Below are positions 45,315-54,560 of a DNA stretch of 64,000 nt, one piece after another. The position numbers and the translations under genes were made by a program. Source of the DNA: Streptomyces sp. TN58. Its GTDB lineage: Bacteria > Actinomycetota > Actinomycetes > Streptomycetales > Streptomycetaceae. Location: positions 1,054,001 through 1,118,000 of the forward strand of contig NZ_CP018870.1 in assembly GCF_001941845.1 (NCBI RefSeq). Reading direction: 5' to 3'. The notes under the pieces were generated by a model. It had not been told where the DNA came from, did no database searches, and was given only the letters and a program-made list of their open reading frames with translations. Within the stretch, counting starts at the first letter, position 1; each line of letters begins with the position of its first letter.

Positions 45315-46199
45315 GTGCAGCACGGTCCCGCGGTGCGTCGGCGCAAGCTCGGCGAGGAACTGCGTGCCCTGCGTGACCGGTCCGGGCTCACCAGTGGTGA
45401 GGCCGCCCGGATCGTGGGATGGCACCAGTCGAAAATCAGCCGTATCGAGACGGGTCGCAGCGGCGTGAAACCGGAGGACATCCGCCTGCTCCTCGACGTC
45501 TACGGGGAGTTCGTGAGCCCGGAGCAGCGCGCCCTCCTGGAAGCCCTGTCGGCCTCGGCCGCCGGCCCGGGGCCGGGCGGCGACACCGGGCGGGGACGCC
45601 AGTGGTGGCACGACTACCGGGGGCTGCTGCCGCAGGAGTACCGGGACTTCATCAGCCTGGAGGCGGGCGCCCGGTCGGCCCGTACGGTGGAACTGTCCGT
45701 GGTGCCCGGGCTGTTACAGACCCCCGAGTACGCGCGTGCCGTGACCCGGGCCGCGCTCGGCGGGCTTCCGGAACCGAAGGTGGACGCGCTGGTCGAGGTA
45801 CGGCTGGCCCGGCAGTCGGTGCTGCGGGCGGATCCGCCGCTGGAGCTGAGCGCGGTGCTGGACGAGGCGGTGCTGCGCCGGCAGATCGGCGGGCCCGGGG
45901 TGATGGCGGAGCAGCTGCGGCACCTGGTGGAGGTGGCGCGGCTCCCCCAAGTGAGCCTCCAGGTCCTTCCGTTCAGCGTGGGCGGCCATCTCGGCCTCAC
46001 CGGACCGTTCGTCATTTTCTCATTTACGAACATCGCCGATCTGGATGTGGTGGTACTCGACCATTTGACGAGTAGCCTCTATCTGGAGCGGAAGGAAGAC
46101 CTAGAGGCGTACGGCGCCGCGTTCCGCACCATCCAGGCGCACGCCCTCCCGCCCGAGGACTCGTCGGAACTCATCAGCTCACTCGCTGACGACGCGTAG
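45315..46199 (+). CDS. XRE family regulator with DUF5753 domain
   Basis: 294 residues. Helix-turn-helix near residues 12-60 (LGEELRALRDRSGLTSGEAA, WHQSKISRIETGRSGV), then the DUF5753 domain (PGLLQTPEYARAV to SLYLER). The GTG at 45315 is chosen because of AAGGAGG just upstream; the frame is open further 5'. Contains a TTA codon at 45714-45716, so it may be bldA-dependent. It is followed after 13 bp by a DUF397 gene, the usual Streptomyces pair. Confidence 0.92.
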   Translation: MQHGPAVRRRKLGEELRALRDRSGLTSGEAARIVGWHQSKISRIETGRSGVKPEDIRLLLDVYGEFVSPEQRALLEALSASAAGPGPGGDTGRGRQWWHDYRGLLPQEYRDFISLEAGARSARTVELSVVPGLLQTPEYARAVTRAALGGLPEPKVDALVEVRLARQSVLRADPPLELSAVLDEAVLRRQIGGPGVMAEQLRHLVEVARLPQVSLQVLPFSVGGHLGLTGPFVIFSFTNIADLDVVVLDHLTSSLYLERKEDLEAYGAAFRTIQAHALPPEDSSELISSLADDA

Positions 46200-46212
46200 A
46201 GGAGGCACCCCC

Positions 46213-46440
46213 GTGTCCGCAACCCCCTTGAGCACCAGCGGACTTCTGATCAGAACCGCGCGGTGGCGGCGGAGCAGCCGCAGCACCGGGATGAACAACT
46301 GCGTGGAAGCGGCCGTCCTCGGCGACGGTCTGCTGGCCGTCCGCGACTCCAAGCGGACGGACGGCCCGGCCGTGCTCTTCACCGGGCCGGCCTGGGACGG
46401 CTTCCTCGCCTCCGTACAGGCGGACGCGCACGCGTCCTAG
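46213..46440 (+). CDS. DUF397 family protein
   Basis: 75 residues. Contains WRRSSRSTGMNNCVEAAVLG, VRDSKRTDGPAVLF and WDGFLASVQ, the DUF397 signature. GTG with GAGGAGG before it. Partner of the upstream XRE protein; some such pairs act as antitoxin-like or developmental switches (BldB/WhiJ-type systems). Confidence 0.9.
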   Translation: MSATPLSTSGLLIRTARWRRSSRSTGMNNCVEAAVLGDGLLAVRDSKRTDGPAVLFTGPAWDGFLASVQADAHAS

Positions 46441-46480
46441 GCGCACGCGTCCTGGTGCTGCGGCTCGGAAAACCTCGCGG

Positions 46481-47656
46481 TCACGGCACCAGTAGGTGTC
46501 CGGCGGGCGCGGTCGCGATGATCGTCTCGACGGCCCGGTCGATCTCGTCCCCCGTGAGGTCGGCCCGGGCGGTCAGCCGCAGCCGGGAGATGCCGTCCGG
46601 CACCGACGGCGGGCGGAAGCAGCCCACGGACAGACCTGCCTCGCGGCAGTCGGCGGCCCAGCGCAGTGCCGCCGACGCCGACGGGGCCCGTACCGACACC
46701 ACGGCCGCGTCCGGCCGGGCCGCGGTCAGGCCGGACGCGGTGAGCCGCCCGTACAGCCGGTCGGCCACCTCGCGGGCGCGGCCGGCGCGCTCCGGTTCCC
46801 GCCGCAGCAGGCGCAGGCTCGCGAGGGCCGCGCCCGCGGCGGCCGGGGCCAGGCCGGTGTCGAAGATGAAGGTGCGCGCGGTGTTGACCAGGTGTCTGAT
46901 CACCTTGGCCGGGCCGAGCACGGCGCCGCCCTGGCTGCCCAGCGACTTCGACAGGGTCAGGGTGGCGACCACGTACGGCGCGCCGGCGAGTCCGGCGGCG
47001 TCCAGCGCGCCCCGGCCCCCCTCACCCAGCACGCCCAGTCCGTGCGCGTCGTCGACGAGCAGGGCGGCGCCCTCGTCGCGGCAGGCGGCGGCGTATCCGG
47101 CGAGCGGTGCGGCGTCGCCGTCGACGGAGAACACCGAGTCGCTGACCAGCAGGGCCCGGCCCTCGTGCGCGGCGAGCGCCTTGCGCGCGGCGTCCGGGTC
47201 GGAGTGCGGGACCACCGCGGTCTCGGCGCGCGAAAGCCTGCAGCCGTCGACGATGGAGGCGTGGTTGCCGGCGTCGGAGACGACGAGCGTGCCCCAGTCG
47301 CTGAGCGCCGTGACGGCGGCGAGGTTTGCCGCGTATCCGGAGGACAGCACGAGCGCGGCCTCGAAGCCGCAGAAGGCGGCGAGCTCCCGTTCCAGTTCCG
47401 CGTGCAGTTCGGTGGTGCCGGTGACGAGACGGGAACCGGTGGCTCCGGCTCCCCAGCACTCGGCCGCCTCGCGGGCCCCCCGGATGGTCTCGGGATGCCG
47501 GGACAGGCCGAGGTAGTCGTTGCTCGCGAGGTCCAGCAGCGTCGACACCGGCGGCCGGGGGCGCAGGGAGCGGACCAGTCCGGCCTGCTCCCGTGCGCGC
47601 TCCGCGTCGTCGATCCAGGCGAAGACGTCCGCGGGGTCGGGAGTGTGCTGGCGCAT
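46481..47656 (-). CDS. bioF: 8-amino-7-oxononanoate synthase
   Basis: 391 residues, alpha-oxoamine synthase: [40 protein letters not shown], and PLP Lys in [12 protein letters not shown]. It joins pimeloyl thioester and alanine, the first biotin-ring step. ATG at 47656; the frame runs further upstream only over bioB antisense. Divergent from bioBAD. Confidence 0.94.
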   Translation of the reverse strand: MRQHTPDPADVFAWIDDAERAREQAGLVRSLRPRPPVSTLLDLASNDYLGLSRHPETIRGAREAAECWGAGATGSRLVTGTTELHAELERELAAFCGFEAALVLSSGYAANLAAVTALSDWGTLVVSDAGNHASIVDGCRLSRAETAVVPHSDPDAARKALAAHEGRALLVSDSVFSVDGDAAPLAGYAAACRDEGAALLVDDAHGLGVLGEGGRGALDAAGLAGAPYVVATLTLSKSLGSQGGAVLGPAKVIRHLVNTARTFIFDTGLAPAAAGAALASLRLLRREPERAGRAREVADRLYGRLTASGLTAARPDAAVVSVRAPSASAALRWAADCREAGLSVGCFRPPSVPDGISRLRLTARADLTGDEIDRAVETIIATAPAGHLLVP

Positions 47657-47812
47657 CGGCGTGTCCTCGTGTTTTGTCGGCAGTCCACAGACCTGCCCGA
47701 CCCTAGTCGCCGGGACTTGTCCGCCAGGTGTGGTGATACACACACACCCATCCGGCCATGTTGTGCGATCTCTCCTTGGCCGCGATGGGTCCGGTGGGAC
47801 AGGATCGGGTCC
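47657..47812. promoter_or_regulatory. Divergent bioF/bioBAD promoter region
   Basis: 156 bp shared by bioF and bioB. It contains GGTGTG-N10-CACACC (47727-47748), a weak inverted repeat that could be the site of a biotin repressor. No match to the BirA or BioQ operators I remember. Confidence 0.35.
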
Positions 47813-49084
47813 ATGGACCTGCTGAACACCCTGGTGGACAAGGGGCTGCGGCGCGAGCTGCCGACCCGCGAAGAAGCGCTCGCCGTGCTGGCGACTTCTG
47901 ACGACGAACTGCTCGACGTGGTGGCCGCGGCCGGCAAGGTGCGCCGCCAGTGGTTCGGGCGTCGGGTCAAGCTGAACTACCTGGTCAACCTGAAGTCGGG
48001 CCTGTGCCCGGAGGACTGCTCCTACTGTTCCCAGCGCCTGGGCTCGAAGGCCGAGATCCTCAAGTACACCTGGCTCAAGCCTGAAGAGGCCTCCCAGGCC
48101 GCCGCCGCGGGCGTCGCCGGCGGGGCGAAGCGGGTCTGCCTGGTCGCCAGCGGCCGGGGGCCGACGGACCGGGACGTGGAGCGCGTCGGCAGGACGATCG
48201 AGGCCATCAAGGAGCAGAACGAGGGCATCGAGGTGTGCGCGTGCCTCGGCCTGCTGTCGGACGGCCAGGCGGAGAAGCTGCGCGAGGCGGGCGCCGACGC
48301 CTACAACCACAATCTGAACACCTCCGAGGCCACCTACGGCCAGATCACCAAGACCCACACCTACGCCGACCGCGTGGACACCGTGGAGAAGGCGCACGCG
48401 GCGGGCCTGTCGGCCTGCTCGGGCCTGATCGCGGGCATGGGCGAGACCGACGAGGACCTCGTCGACGTGGTCTTCTCGCTGCGCGAGCTGGACGCCGACT
48501 CGGTTCCGGTCAACTTCCTGATCCCCTTCGAGGGAACTCCGCTGGCCAAGGAGTGGAACCTCACCCCGCAGCGCTGCCTGCGGATCCTGGCGATGGCCCG
48601 GTTCGTCTGCCCCGACGTCGAGGTCCGGCTGGCGGGCGGGCGCGAGGTGCACCTGCGCTCGCTGCAGCCGCTGGCGCTGAACATCGTCAACTCGATCTTC
48701 CTGGGCGACTACCTCACCAGTGAGGGCCAGGCCGGGCAGGCAGACCTCGACATGATCGCGGACGCCGGTTTCGAGGTGGAGGGCGCCGGTACGACGACCC
48801 TTCCCGCGCACCGCTCCGACCTGGCGGACACGACCTCCGGCGGCGGCTGCGGTTCGGGCGGCGGTGCCTCGCTGTGCGGTTCGGGCGCGGGCGCGGCTTC
48901 GTCCGAGGCCTCGGACGAGGCGGCGGGCTGCGGGTCGGCGTGCGGCGGCTGCTCGGGCCACGCGCACGCCGAAGCCGAGCCGGTGCCGGCGCGGCCGGCG
49001 CAGGCCGAGCCGGGCGCGCTCCGGTCGGACCTGGTGGCCGTGCGCCGCCGCGGCGCGGGGACGGACATCGCCCCCAATGCCTGA
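47813..49084 (+). CDS. bioB: Biotin synthase with Cys-rich C-terminal tail
   Basis: 423 residues, longer than the usual ~320-350. Radical-SAM motif CPEDCSYC binds the [4Fe-4S] cluster; [13 protein letters not shown] and [14 protein letters not shown] are BioB-specific. After about residue 325 comes a Gly/Ser/Cys/His tail with [16 protein letters not shown] and [15 protein letters not shown]. BioB inserts sulphur into dethiobiotin, the last step. It is also the target of acidomycin, the compound type I propose for the NRPS locus 30 kb away. ATG at 47813. Confidence 0.95.
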   Translation: MDLLNTLVDKGLRRELPTREEALAVLATSDDELLDVVAAAGKVRRQWFGRRVKLNYLVNLKSGLCPEDCSYCSQRLGSKAEILKYTWLKPEEASQAAAAGVAGGAKRVCLVASGRGPTDRDVERVGRTIEAIKEQNEGIEVCACLGLLSDGQAEKLREAGADAYNHNLNTSEATYGQITKTHTYADRVDTVEKAHAAGLSACSGLIAGMGETDEDLVDVVFSLRELDADSVPVNFLIPFEGTPLAKEWNLTPQRCLRILAMARFVCPDVEVRLAGGREVHLRSLQPLALNIVNSIFLGDYLTSEGQAGQADLDMIADAGFEVEGAGTTTLPAHRSDLADTTSGGGCGSGGGASLCGSGAGAASSEASDEAAGCGSACGGCSGHAHAEAEPVPARPAQAEPGALRSDLVAVRRRGAGTDIAPNA

Positions 49085-50399
49085 TCTGCACCACCCGCGC
49101 CCGGCCGGCGCGGAACTGCTCGCGCTGGACCGGCAGCACGTCTGGCACCCGTACGGCCCGATGCCCGGGCGGCAGGAGCCGCTGGTCGTCGACTCGGCCG
49201 CGGGCGTGCGGCTGAGGCTCGCCGACCCGTCCCAGGGGGAGGGCCACGACGAACTGGTCGACGGCATGTCCTCCTGGTGGTCCGCCATCCACGGCTACAA
49301 CCACCCGGTGCTCAACGAGGCCGTGACCGCGCAGCTCGGCCGGATGTCGCACGTGATGTTCGGCGGGCTGACCCATGAGCCCGCCGTCCGGCTCGCCGCG
49401 AAGCTCGTCGAGATCACCCCCGCGGGGCTGGAGCACGTCTTCCTATCCGACTCGGGTTCGGTCGCCGTCGAAGTCGCCGTCAAGATGTGCCTGCAGTACT
49501 GGCGTTCGCTCGGGCGCACGGGCAAGACGCGCCTGCTGACCTGGCGCGGCGGCTACCACGGGGACACCTGGCAGCCCATGGCCGTCTGCGACCCCCAGGG
49601 CGGCATGCACGAGCTGTGGCAGGGTCACCTGCCGCGGCAGGTGTTCGCGGACGCGCCGCCCGGCGGCTTCGACACGCCCGTGGATCCCGCGTACGCCGAC
49701 CACCTTCGCGGCAAGATCGCAGCGCACGCGGACGAGCTGGCCGCGGTGATCGTGGAGCCGGTGGTGCAGGGCGCCGGCGGCATGCGCTTCCACCACCCCG
49801 GCTATCTGCGGGTGCTGCGCGAGCTGTGCGACGAGTACGGGGTCCTGCTGATCCTGGACGAGATCGCGACGGGCTTCGGCCGTACGGGCGCGCTGTTCGC
49901 GGCCGACCATGCGGGCATCACCCCGGACGTCATGTGCCTGGGCAAGTCCCTGACCGGGGGCTACCTCACGCTGGCGGCGACCCTGTGCACGGAGCGGGTG
50001 GCCGACGGGATCTCGCAGGGCGAGGTACCGGTGCTCGCCCACGGCCCCACCTTCATGGGGAACCCGCTGGCCACGGCGGTGGCGTTGGCCTCCGTGGAGC
50101 TGCTGCTGGGCCAGGACTGGGCGCTGGAGGTCAAGCGGATCGAGGCCGGGCTGCGCGAGGGCCTGTCGGCCGCGGCCGGGATTCCCGGCGTACGGGACGT
50201 ACGGGTGCTCGGCGCCATCGGCGTGGTCCAGCTGGACCACGCGGTGGACATGGCGGCGGCCACTCGGGCGGCGGTGCGCGAGGGCGTGTGGCTGAGGCCG
50301 TTCCGGGACCTCATCTACGTGATGCCGCCGTTCGTGACGGGCGACGAGGACGTGAACCGTATCTGCCGCGCGGTGTGCGCGGCGGCCCAGGAAGGCTGA
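49077..50399 (+). CDS. bioA: Adenosylmethionine-8-amino-7-oxononanoate aminotransferase
   Basis: 440 residues, class III aminotransferase: VWHPYGPM and [15 protein letters not shown] (active-site Tyr and Trp pair), [35 protein letters not shown] and PLP Lys in [11 protein letters not shown]. It makes 7,8-diaminopelargonate and is the target of amiclenomycin/stravidin. The active-site residues that I can see are the usual ones, with no obvious resistance change. It overlaps bioB by 8 bp. Confidence 0.95.
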   Translation: MPDLHHPRPAGAELLALDRQHVWHPYGPMPGRQEPLVVDSAAGVRLRLADPSQGEGHDELVDGMSSWWSAIHGYNHPVLNEAVTAQLGRMSHVMFGGLTHEPAVRLAAKLVEITPAGLEHVFLSDSGSVAVEVAVKMCLQYWRSLGRTGKTRLLTWRGGYHGDTWQPMAVCDPQGGMHELWQGHLPRQVFADAPPGGFDTPVDPAYADHLRGKIAAHADELAAVIVEPVVQGAGGMRFHHPGYLRVLRELCDEYGVLLILDEIATGFGRTGALFAADHAGITPDVMCLGKSLTGGYLTLAATLCTERVADGISQGEVPVLAHGPTFMGNPLATAVALASVELLLGQDWALEVKRIEAGLREGLSAAAGIPGVRDVRVLGAIGVVQLDHAVDMAAATRAAVREGVWLRPFRDLIYVMPPFVTGDEDVNRICRAVCAAAQEG

Positions 50400-50408
50400 G
50401 AGCGCCAG

Positions 50409-51152
50409 ATGTCCGTAGTGATGGTGTCCGGGACGGGCACGGAGATCGGCAAGACCGTGGTCACCGCGGCCGTCGCGGCGGCGGCGGTCGCGGCGGGCCG
50501 GTCGGTGGCGGTGCTCAAGCCGGCGCAGACGGGTGTCGGCCCGCAGGAGCCGGGGGACGCCGCCGAGGTGGTGCGGCTGGCCGGCTCCTCCGTCACGGCG
50601 ATGGAACTGGCCCGCTACCCGGAGCCCCTGGCCCCGGACACGGCCGCCCGGCGCTCGGGTCTGCCCACGCTGGCGCCGGCGCAGATCGCGGAGGCCGCCC
50701 GGCGGCTGGCCGGGGACCACGACCTGGTCCTGGTGGAGGGTGCGGGCGGGCTGCTCGTGCAGTTCGACGAGGCGGGCCACACGCTGGCCGACGCCGCGCG
50801 GCTGCTGGGCGCCCCGACCCTGATCGTCGCCCCGGCGGGGCTGGGGACGCTCAACTCCACGACCCTCACGGCGGAGGCCCTGCGGGCCCGGGGCCTGACC
50901 CCGCTGGGTGTGGTCGTGGGGAGTTGGCCGCACTCGCCTGACCTGGCGGCCCGCTGCAACCTGGCGGACCTCCCGAAGTCCTCGGAGCTGCCGCTCCTGG
51001 GCGCGGTCCCGGAGGGCGCGGGCACCCTTCCCCCGGAGCTCTTCCGCGCCGAGGCCCCCTCCTGGCTGTCCCCGCCCCTCTCGGGCACCTGGTCGGCCCC
51101 GTCCTTCCTCACCGCCTGGTCCCCCCCGGCCTACACCCCCGCCACCACCTGA
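50409..51152 (+). CDS. bioD: Dethiobiotin synthetase
   Basis: 247 residues with SGTGTEIGKTVVTAA (P-loop), LKPAQTGV, VEGAGGLLVQ. It closes the ureido ring of biotin using CO2 and ATP. ATG 9 bp after bioA. The C-terminal ~25 residues are Ser/Pro-rich. Followed by the intergenic repeat cluster. Confidence 0.94.
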   Translation: MSVVMVSGTGTEIGKTVVTAAVAAAAVAAGRSVAVLKPAQTGVGPQEPGDAAEVVRLAGSSVTAMELARYPEPLAPDTAARRSGLPTLAPAQIAEAARRLAGDHDLVLVEGAGGLLVQFDEAGHTLADAARLLGAPTLIVAPAGLGTLNSTTLTAEALRARGLTPLGVVVGSWPHSPDLAARCNLADLPKSSELPLLGAVPEGAGTLPPELFRAEAPSWLSPPLSGTWSAPSFLTAWSPPAYTPATT

Positions 51153-51187
51153 CCACCCGTCGCAGCCCCGGGCGCAGCCCGCAGTTC

Positions 51188-51424
51188 CAGCCCCGCCGGC
51201 GCTTGAGGCGCGGGGCCCGGAGCGGAGCCCCGCTCTTTCAGCCCCGCCGGCGCTTGAGGCGCGGGGCCCGCATCCCAGCCCCGCCGGCGCTTGAGGCGCG
51301 GGGCCCGCATCCCAGCCCCGCCGGCGCTTGAGGCGCGGGGCCCGCATCCCAGCCCCGCCGGCGCTTGAGGCGCGGGGCCCGGGGCGGAGCCCCGGTACGG
51401 GGCCCGGGGCGGAGCCCCGGTACG
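51188..51424. repeat. Cluster of GC-rich intergenic repeats
   Basis: Five copies of CAGCCCCGCCGGCGCTTGAG followed by GCGCGGGGCCCG start at 51188, 51239, 51276, 51313 and 51350; the last four follow a strict 37-bp period. Two copies of GGGCCCGGGGCGGAGCCCCG follow (51376-51420). Each unit can fold into a hairpin (CCCCGCC...GGCGCGGGG). It resembles intergenic palindromes scattered in Streptomyces genomes. There is no gene in 51153-51456. Confidence 0.9.
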
Positions 51425-51456
51425 GCGGGGGCAACGGGCCGCCGGGCCCGGGCACC

Positions 51457-51900
51457 TCACCCCTGCGGCCCCGGCGGCGAGCCGACCGGCTTCACCCACC
51501 GCGTCCACTGCTCCTGCGCCCCGTACCCGGCCGCCGCCCACGCCGGGTGCGCCCGCACGTTGCCGTCGAGCACCATCGCGTCGGCCCGCCGCCCGCCCAG
51601 CGCGGCGAACCGCTCCTCGGCGGCGGCCAGCAGCGCCGCGCCTATCCCCCGCCGCCGGTGCCCCGGGTGCACGGCGAGCCGGTAGAGGTGGCAGCGCCAG
51701 CCGTCGAACCCGGCGATCACGGTCCCCACGAGTTCGCCGTCGCGGCGCGCGAGCAGCAGCGCCTGCGGGTCGCGCTCGTGGAGCAATCCGATACCCGCGA
51801 GGTCGTCGCTGATGCTCGTCCCCTCGGCGGCGGTCTTCCAGAAGTCCAGTACGGCGGTGAGGTCGTCCGCCCCCGCGGGGCCGATATGAAGATCACTCAT
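51457..51900 (-). CDS. GNAT acetyltransferase
   Basis: 147 residues with the acetyl-CoA loop RLAVHPGHRRRGIGAALL and YGAQEQWTRWVK at the end. ISDDLAGIGLLHERDPQALL forms the substrate side. A single-domain RimI-like acetyltransferase; substrate unknown. It converges with bioD across the repeats. Confidence 0.88.
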   Translation of the reverse strand: MSDLHIGPAGADDLTAVLDFWKTAAEGTSISDDLAGIGLLHERDPQALLLARRDGELVGTVIAGFDGWRCHLYRLAVHPGHRRRGIGAALLAAAEERFAALGGRRADAMVLDGNVRAHPAWAAAGYGAQEQWTRWVKPVGSPPGPQG

Positions 51901-51999
51901 GTCCTGATCCCATCACCCGGCGGTGCTCGACCCAACCGCCGATCCGCCTGCTTTGCTCGTCCTTTACCATGTGGTCACAGTCCCTCCTGAGTGAAAGGT

Positions 52000-52128
52000 G
52001 TGAGCGTCCGCCCATGGGCGAGCCTCCCAGTCCACGACATCCCGCCCCACGACCTCCGCGTTCGCGACCCCCGCGTCCGCGACGTCGCGCGATCCCCCTC
52101 CACCTGGCCGATCATGGGACGGAGGTGA
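52000..52128 (+). CDS. Possible 42-residue leader protein before the CNNM genes
   Basis: GTG-started frame VSVRPWASLPVHDIPPHDLR followed by VRDPRVRDVAR, ending in GGACGGAGGTGA so that its stop overlaps the ribosome binding site of the next gene. 37 of 42 codons end in G or C, as in real Streptomyces genes. The upstream AAAGGT is too close for a good ribosome binding site. Could regulate the CNNM genes by translational coupling, or be chance. Confidence 0.35.
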   Translation: MSVRPWASLPVHDIPPHDLRVRDPRVRDVARSPSTWPIMGRR

Positions 52129-52135
52129 TCGACCG

Positions 52136-53479
52136 ATGACCGAGGTCCTCCTGCTCGTCGTGGCACTGGTTCTCTGCCTTGCCTGCGGAGTCTTCGTCGC
52201 GGCCGAGTTCTCGCTCACGACCGTCGAGCGCAGCGAGCTGGAACGGGCCGTCGAGCGCGGTGAGCGCGGTGCCGACAGCGCCCTGGCGGCCGTCCGCACC
52301 CTCACCTTCCAGCTCTCCGGCGCCCAGCTCGGCATCACCGTGACCGGTCTGGTCATCGGCATGATCTCCAAGCCGTCCATCGCCGCCCTGCTCCAGGGGC
52401 CGTTCAACGCGATGGGCCTGTCACCGAGTGCCGCGTCCTCCACCGCCCTGGTCCTCGGGACCGTGCTGTCCACCGTCGTCCTGATGGTGGTCGGCGAGCT
52501 GGTCCCGAAGAACTGGGCGATCTCCTCGCCGCTGGCGATCGCCAAGCGGGTGGCGACCTTCCAGCGGGTCTTCAGCCGGGCGTTCAGGCCGCTGATCAGC
52601 CATCTCAACACCACCGCGAACCACCTGGTGCGCCGCCTGGGCATGGAGCCGACCGAGGAGCTCGCCTCCGCCCGCACCCCGCAGGAGCTGGTGGCCCTGG
52701 CCCGGCACTCCGCCAAGGAGGGCGCCCTGGAGAAGGACACGGCCGAGTTGTTCGTCCGGACCCTGAACCTGGCCGACCTGACCGCGGAGAACGTGATGAC
52801 CCCCCGCGTCCAGGTCACCGCCCTCGACGTGCAGACCACCGCCGAGGACGTGGCGAACGCGACGATGGCCACCGGCCTGTCCCGCTTCCCCGTCTACCGC
52901 GGAAGCCTCGACACCGTCGTCGGCACCGTCCACATCAAGGACGTGCTGGCGCTGCCCGCCGAGGAGCGGCGCCGCCGCCCGGTGTCGCAGCTCCTGCGCG
53001 AGCCCCTGCTCGTACCGGAGTCGCTGACCGTGGACCGGCTGCTGGACCGGCTGTCCGGCAAGCAGACCATGGCCGTGGTCATCGACGAGTACGGCGGCAC
53101 GGCGGGTGTGGCCACCCTGGAGGACATCGTCGAGGAGGTCGTCGGCGAGGTGCGCGACGAGCACGACCCGCACGAGACCCCCGACCTCGCCCCGGCAGGT
53201 TCGGACGGCTCCGGACGGCAGCTCTACTCCGCCGACGGCGCCGCGCGCACCGACCAGCTCCGCCGGATCGGACTGCGGGTGCCGGACGGCCCGTACGAGA
53301 CCCTGGCCGGTCTGATAGCGACCGAGCTGGGCCGGATCCCGGCCGTCGGCGACAGTCTGGAGCTGGACGGCTGGCGGCTGGACGTGGTGGACGACATCGG
53401 ACGCCGGGCGGCGCGGGTGCTGCTGCACGCGCCCGTCGCCGCCACCGGCTCCGCCGACGGGACGGAGGACGCGCGATGA
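52136..53479 (+). CDS. CNNM/CorC family membrane protein with CBS pair (HlyC/CorC)
   Basis: 447 residues. CNNM (DUF21) membrane domain (about 1-200: VLCLACGVFVAAEFSLTTVE, GAQLGITVTGLVIGMI, VVGELVPKNWAI), two CBS domains (about 215-340: ENVMTPRVQVTAL, GGTAGVATLEDIVEEVVGE) and a C-terminal CorC_HlyC domain. Related proteins move Mg or other divalent cations and sense nucleotides through the CBS pair. ATG after CGGAGGTGATCGACC. The stop overlaps the second CNNM gene (ATGA). Confidence 0.9.
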   Translation: MTEVLLLVVALVLCLACGVFVAAEFSLTTVERSELERAVERGERGADSALAAVRTLTFQLSGAQLGITVTGLVIGMISKPSIAALLQGPFNAMGLSPSAASSTALVLGTVLSTVVLMVVGELVPKNWAISSPLAIAKRVATFQRVFSRAFRPLISHLNTTANHLVRRLGMEPTEELASARTPQELVALARHSAKEGALEKDTAELFVRTLNLADLTAENVMTPRVQVTALDVQTTAEDVANATMATGLSRFPVYRGSLDTVVGTVHIKDVLALPAEERRRRPVSQLLREPLLVPESLTVDRLLDRLSGKQTMAVVIDEYGGTAGVATLEDIVEEVVGEVRDEHDPHETPDLAPAGSDGSGRQLYSADGAARTDQLRRIGLRVPDGPYETLAGLIATELGRIPAVGDSLELDGWRLDVVDDIGRRAARVLLHAPVAATGSADGTEDAR

Positions 53480-54501
53480 CCGTGATCCAGCTGTTGATCG
53501 GCCTGGCGACCCTGGTCGTGAACGCCTTCTTCGTCGGTGCGGAGTTCGCGCTGATCTCGGTCCGGCGCAGCCAGATCGAGCCGTACGCCGAGCAGGGCGA
53601 CCGGCGGGCCCGCGCCGTCCTGTGGGGGCTGGAGCACGTGTCGGCGCTGATGGCGGCGGCGCAGCTCGGCATCACCCTGTGCACGCTGGTGCTGGGTGTG
53701 GTGGCCGAGCCGGCCATCGCCCATCTGCTGACGCCGCTCTTCGACCTGGTCGGGGTGCCGTCCGGGCTGACCCACGCCATCTCCTTCGTGGTGGCGCTGG
53801 CCCTGGCGACGTACCTGCACATGCTCTTCGGCGAGATGGTGCCGAAGAACATGGCGCTGTCCGAGCCTGTGCGCACGGCGCTGCTGCTGGGGCCTCCGCT
53901 GGTGGCCCTCACGAGGGCGCTGCGGCCGGTGATCTTCGCGGTCAACGCCTTCGCGAACGCCCTGCTGCGGCTGCTGCGGGTGGAGGTCAGGGACGAGGTC
54001 ACCGCGACGTTCTCGGACGACGAGCTGGCCCGCATGGTGAAGGACTCCAGCGACGCCGGGCTCATCGACGACCGGGCGAGCGAGCGCCTGCACGACGCCC
54101 TGGAGCTGGGCCGGCGGCCCGTGGCCGACGTGGTGCTGCCGGCCGAGCGGGTGATCTCGGCCCGTGAGGGCATCACTCCGGCCGGGCTGGAGCGGCTGTC
54201 CGCCGAGAGCGGGTACTCCCGCTTCCCGGTGGTCGACGCGCAGCACGGGATCCTGGGCTACCTGCATGTGAAGGACGCCCTGGACGCGGACGGGGAGTCG
54301 CGGGACGAGCCGTTCCCGGCGTCCGCGCTGCGGCCGATCGCGCAGGTGCGGGCGGAGACGCCGCTGGACGACGTGCTGACCGCGATGCGGCGCAGCCGCA
54401 CCCACCTGGCGGCCGTCCTCGGGGCCGCGGACGCCATGACGGGCCTGGTGACGATGGAGGACGTGCTGCGGGAACTGTTCGGAAGGCCGGCTTCCGCGTG
54501 A
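53476..54501 (+). CDS. CNNM/CBS family membrane protein
   Basis: 341 residues: NAFFVGAEFALISVRRSQ, AAAQLGITLCTLVLG, FGEMVPKNMALSEP, then a CBS pair ending in MTGLVTMEDVLRELFG. It lacks the C-terminal CorC domain of its partner, so the two overlapping genes probably encode a heteromer or two versions of a divalent-cation transporter. Confidence 0.9.
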   Translation: MTVIQLLIGLATLVVNAFFVGAEFALISVRRSQIEPYAEQGDRRARAVLWGLEHVSALMAAAQLGITLCTLVLGVVAEPAIAHLLTPLFDLVGVPSGLTHAISFVVALALATYLHMLFGEMVPKNMALSEPVRTALLLGPPLVALTRALRPVIFAVNAFANALLRLLRVEVRDEVTATFSDDELARMVKDSSDAGLIDDRASERLHDALELGRRPVADVVLPAERVISAREGITPAGLERLSAESGYSRFPVVDAQHGILGYLHVKDALDADGESRDEPFPASALRPIAQVRAETPLDDVLTAMRRSRTHLAAVLGAADAMTGLVTMEDVLRELFGRPASA

Positions 54502-54508
54502 TCGTGGG

Positions 54509-54535
54509 CCCCGGCCCTGCGAGGCAGGGTCGGGG
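54509..54535 (+). terminator. Terminator of the CNNM operon
   Basis: CCCCGGCCCTGC-GAG-GCAGGGTCGGGG, 12-bp stem with one mismatch, 7 bp after the stop. Confidence 0.75.
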
Positions 54536-54560
54536 TACCGCGCGGTAACATCACTCCGCC

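Noticed and set aside
46481..49288. bioF start placed far upstream, giving a much longer protein
   Set aside because: The extra part is antisense to bioB and has no homologous domain; the ATG at 47656 gives the usual length.
51188..51424. CRISPR array suspected from 37-bp periodic repeats
   Set aside because: The repeats run together with spacers of only a few bases that are themselves repeated, there are no cas genes, and each unit is a GC palindrome.
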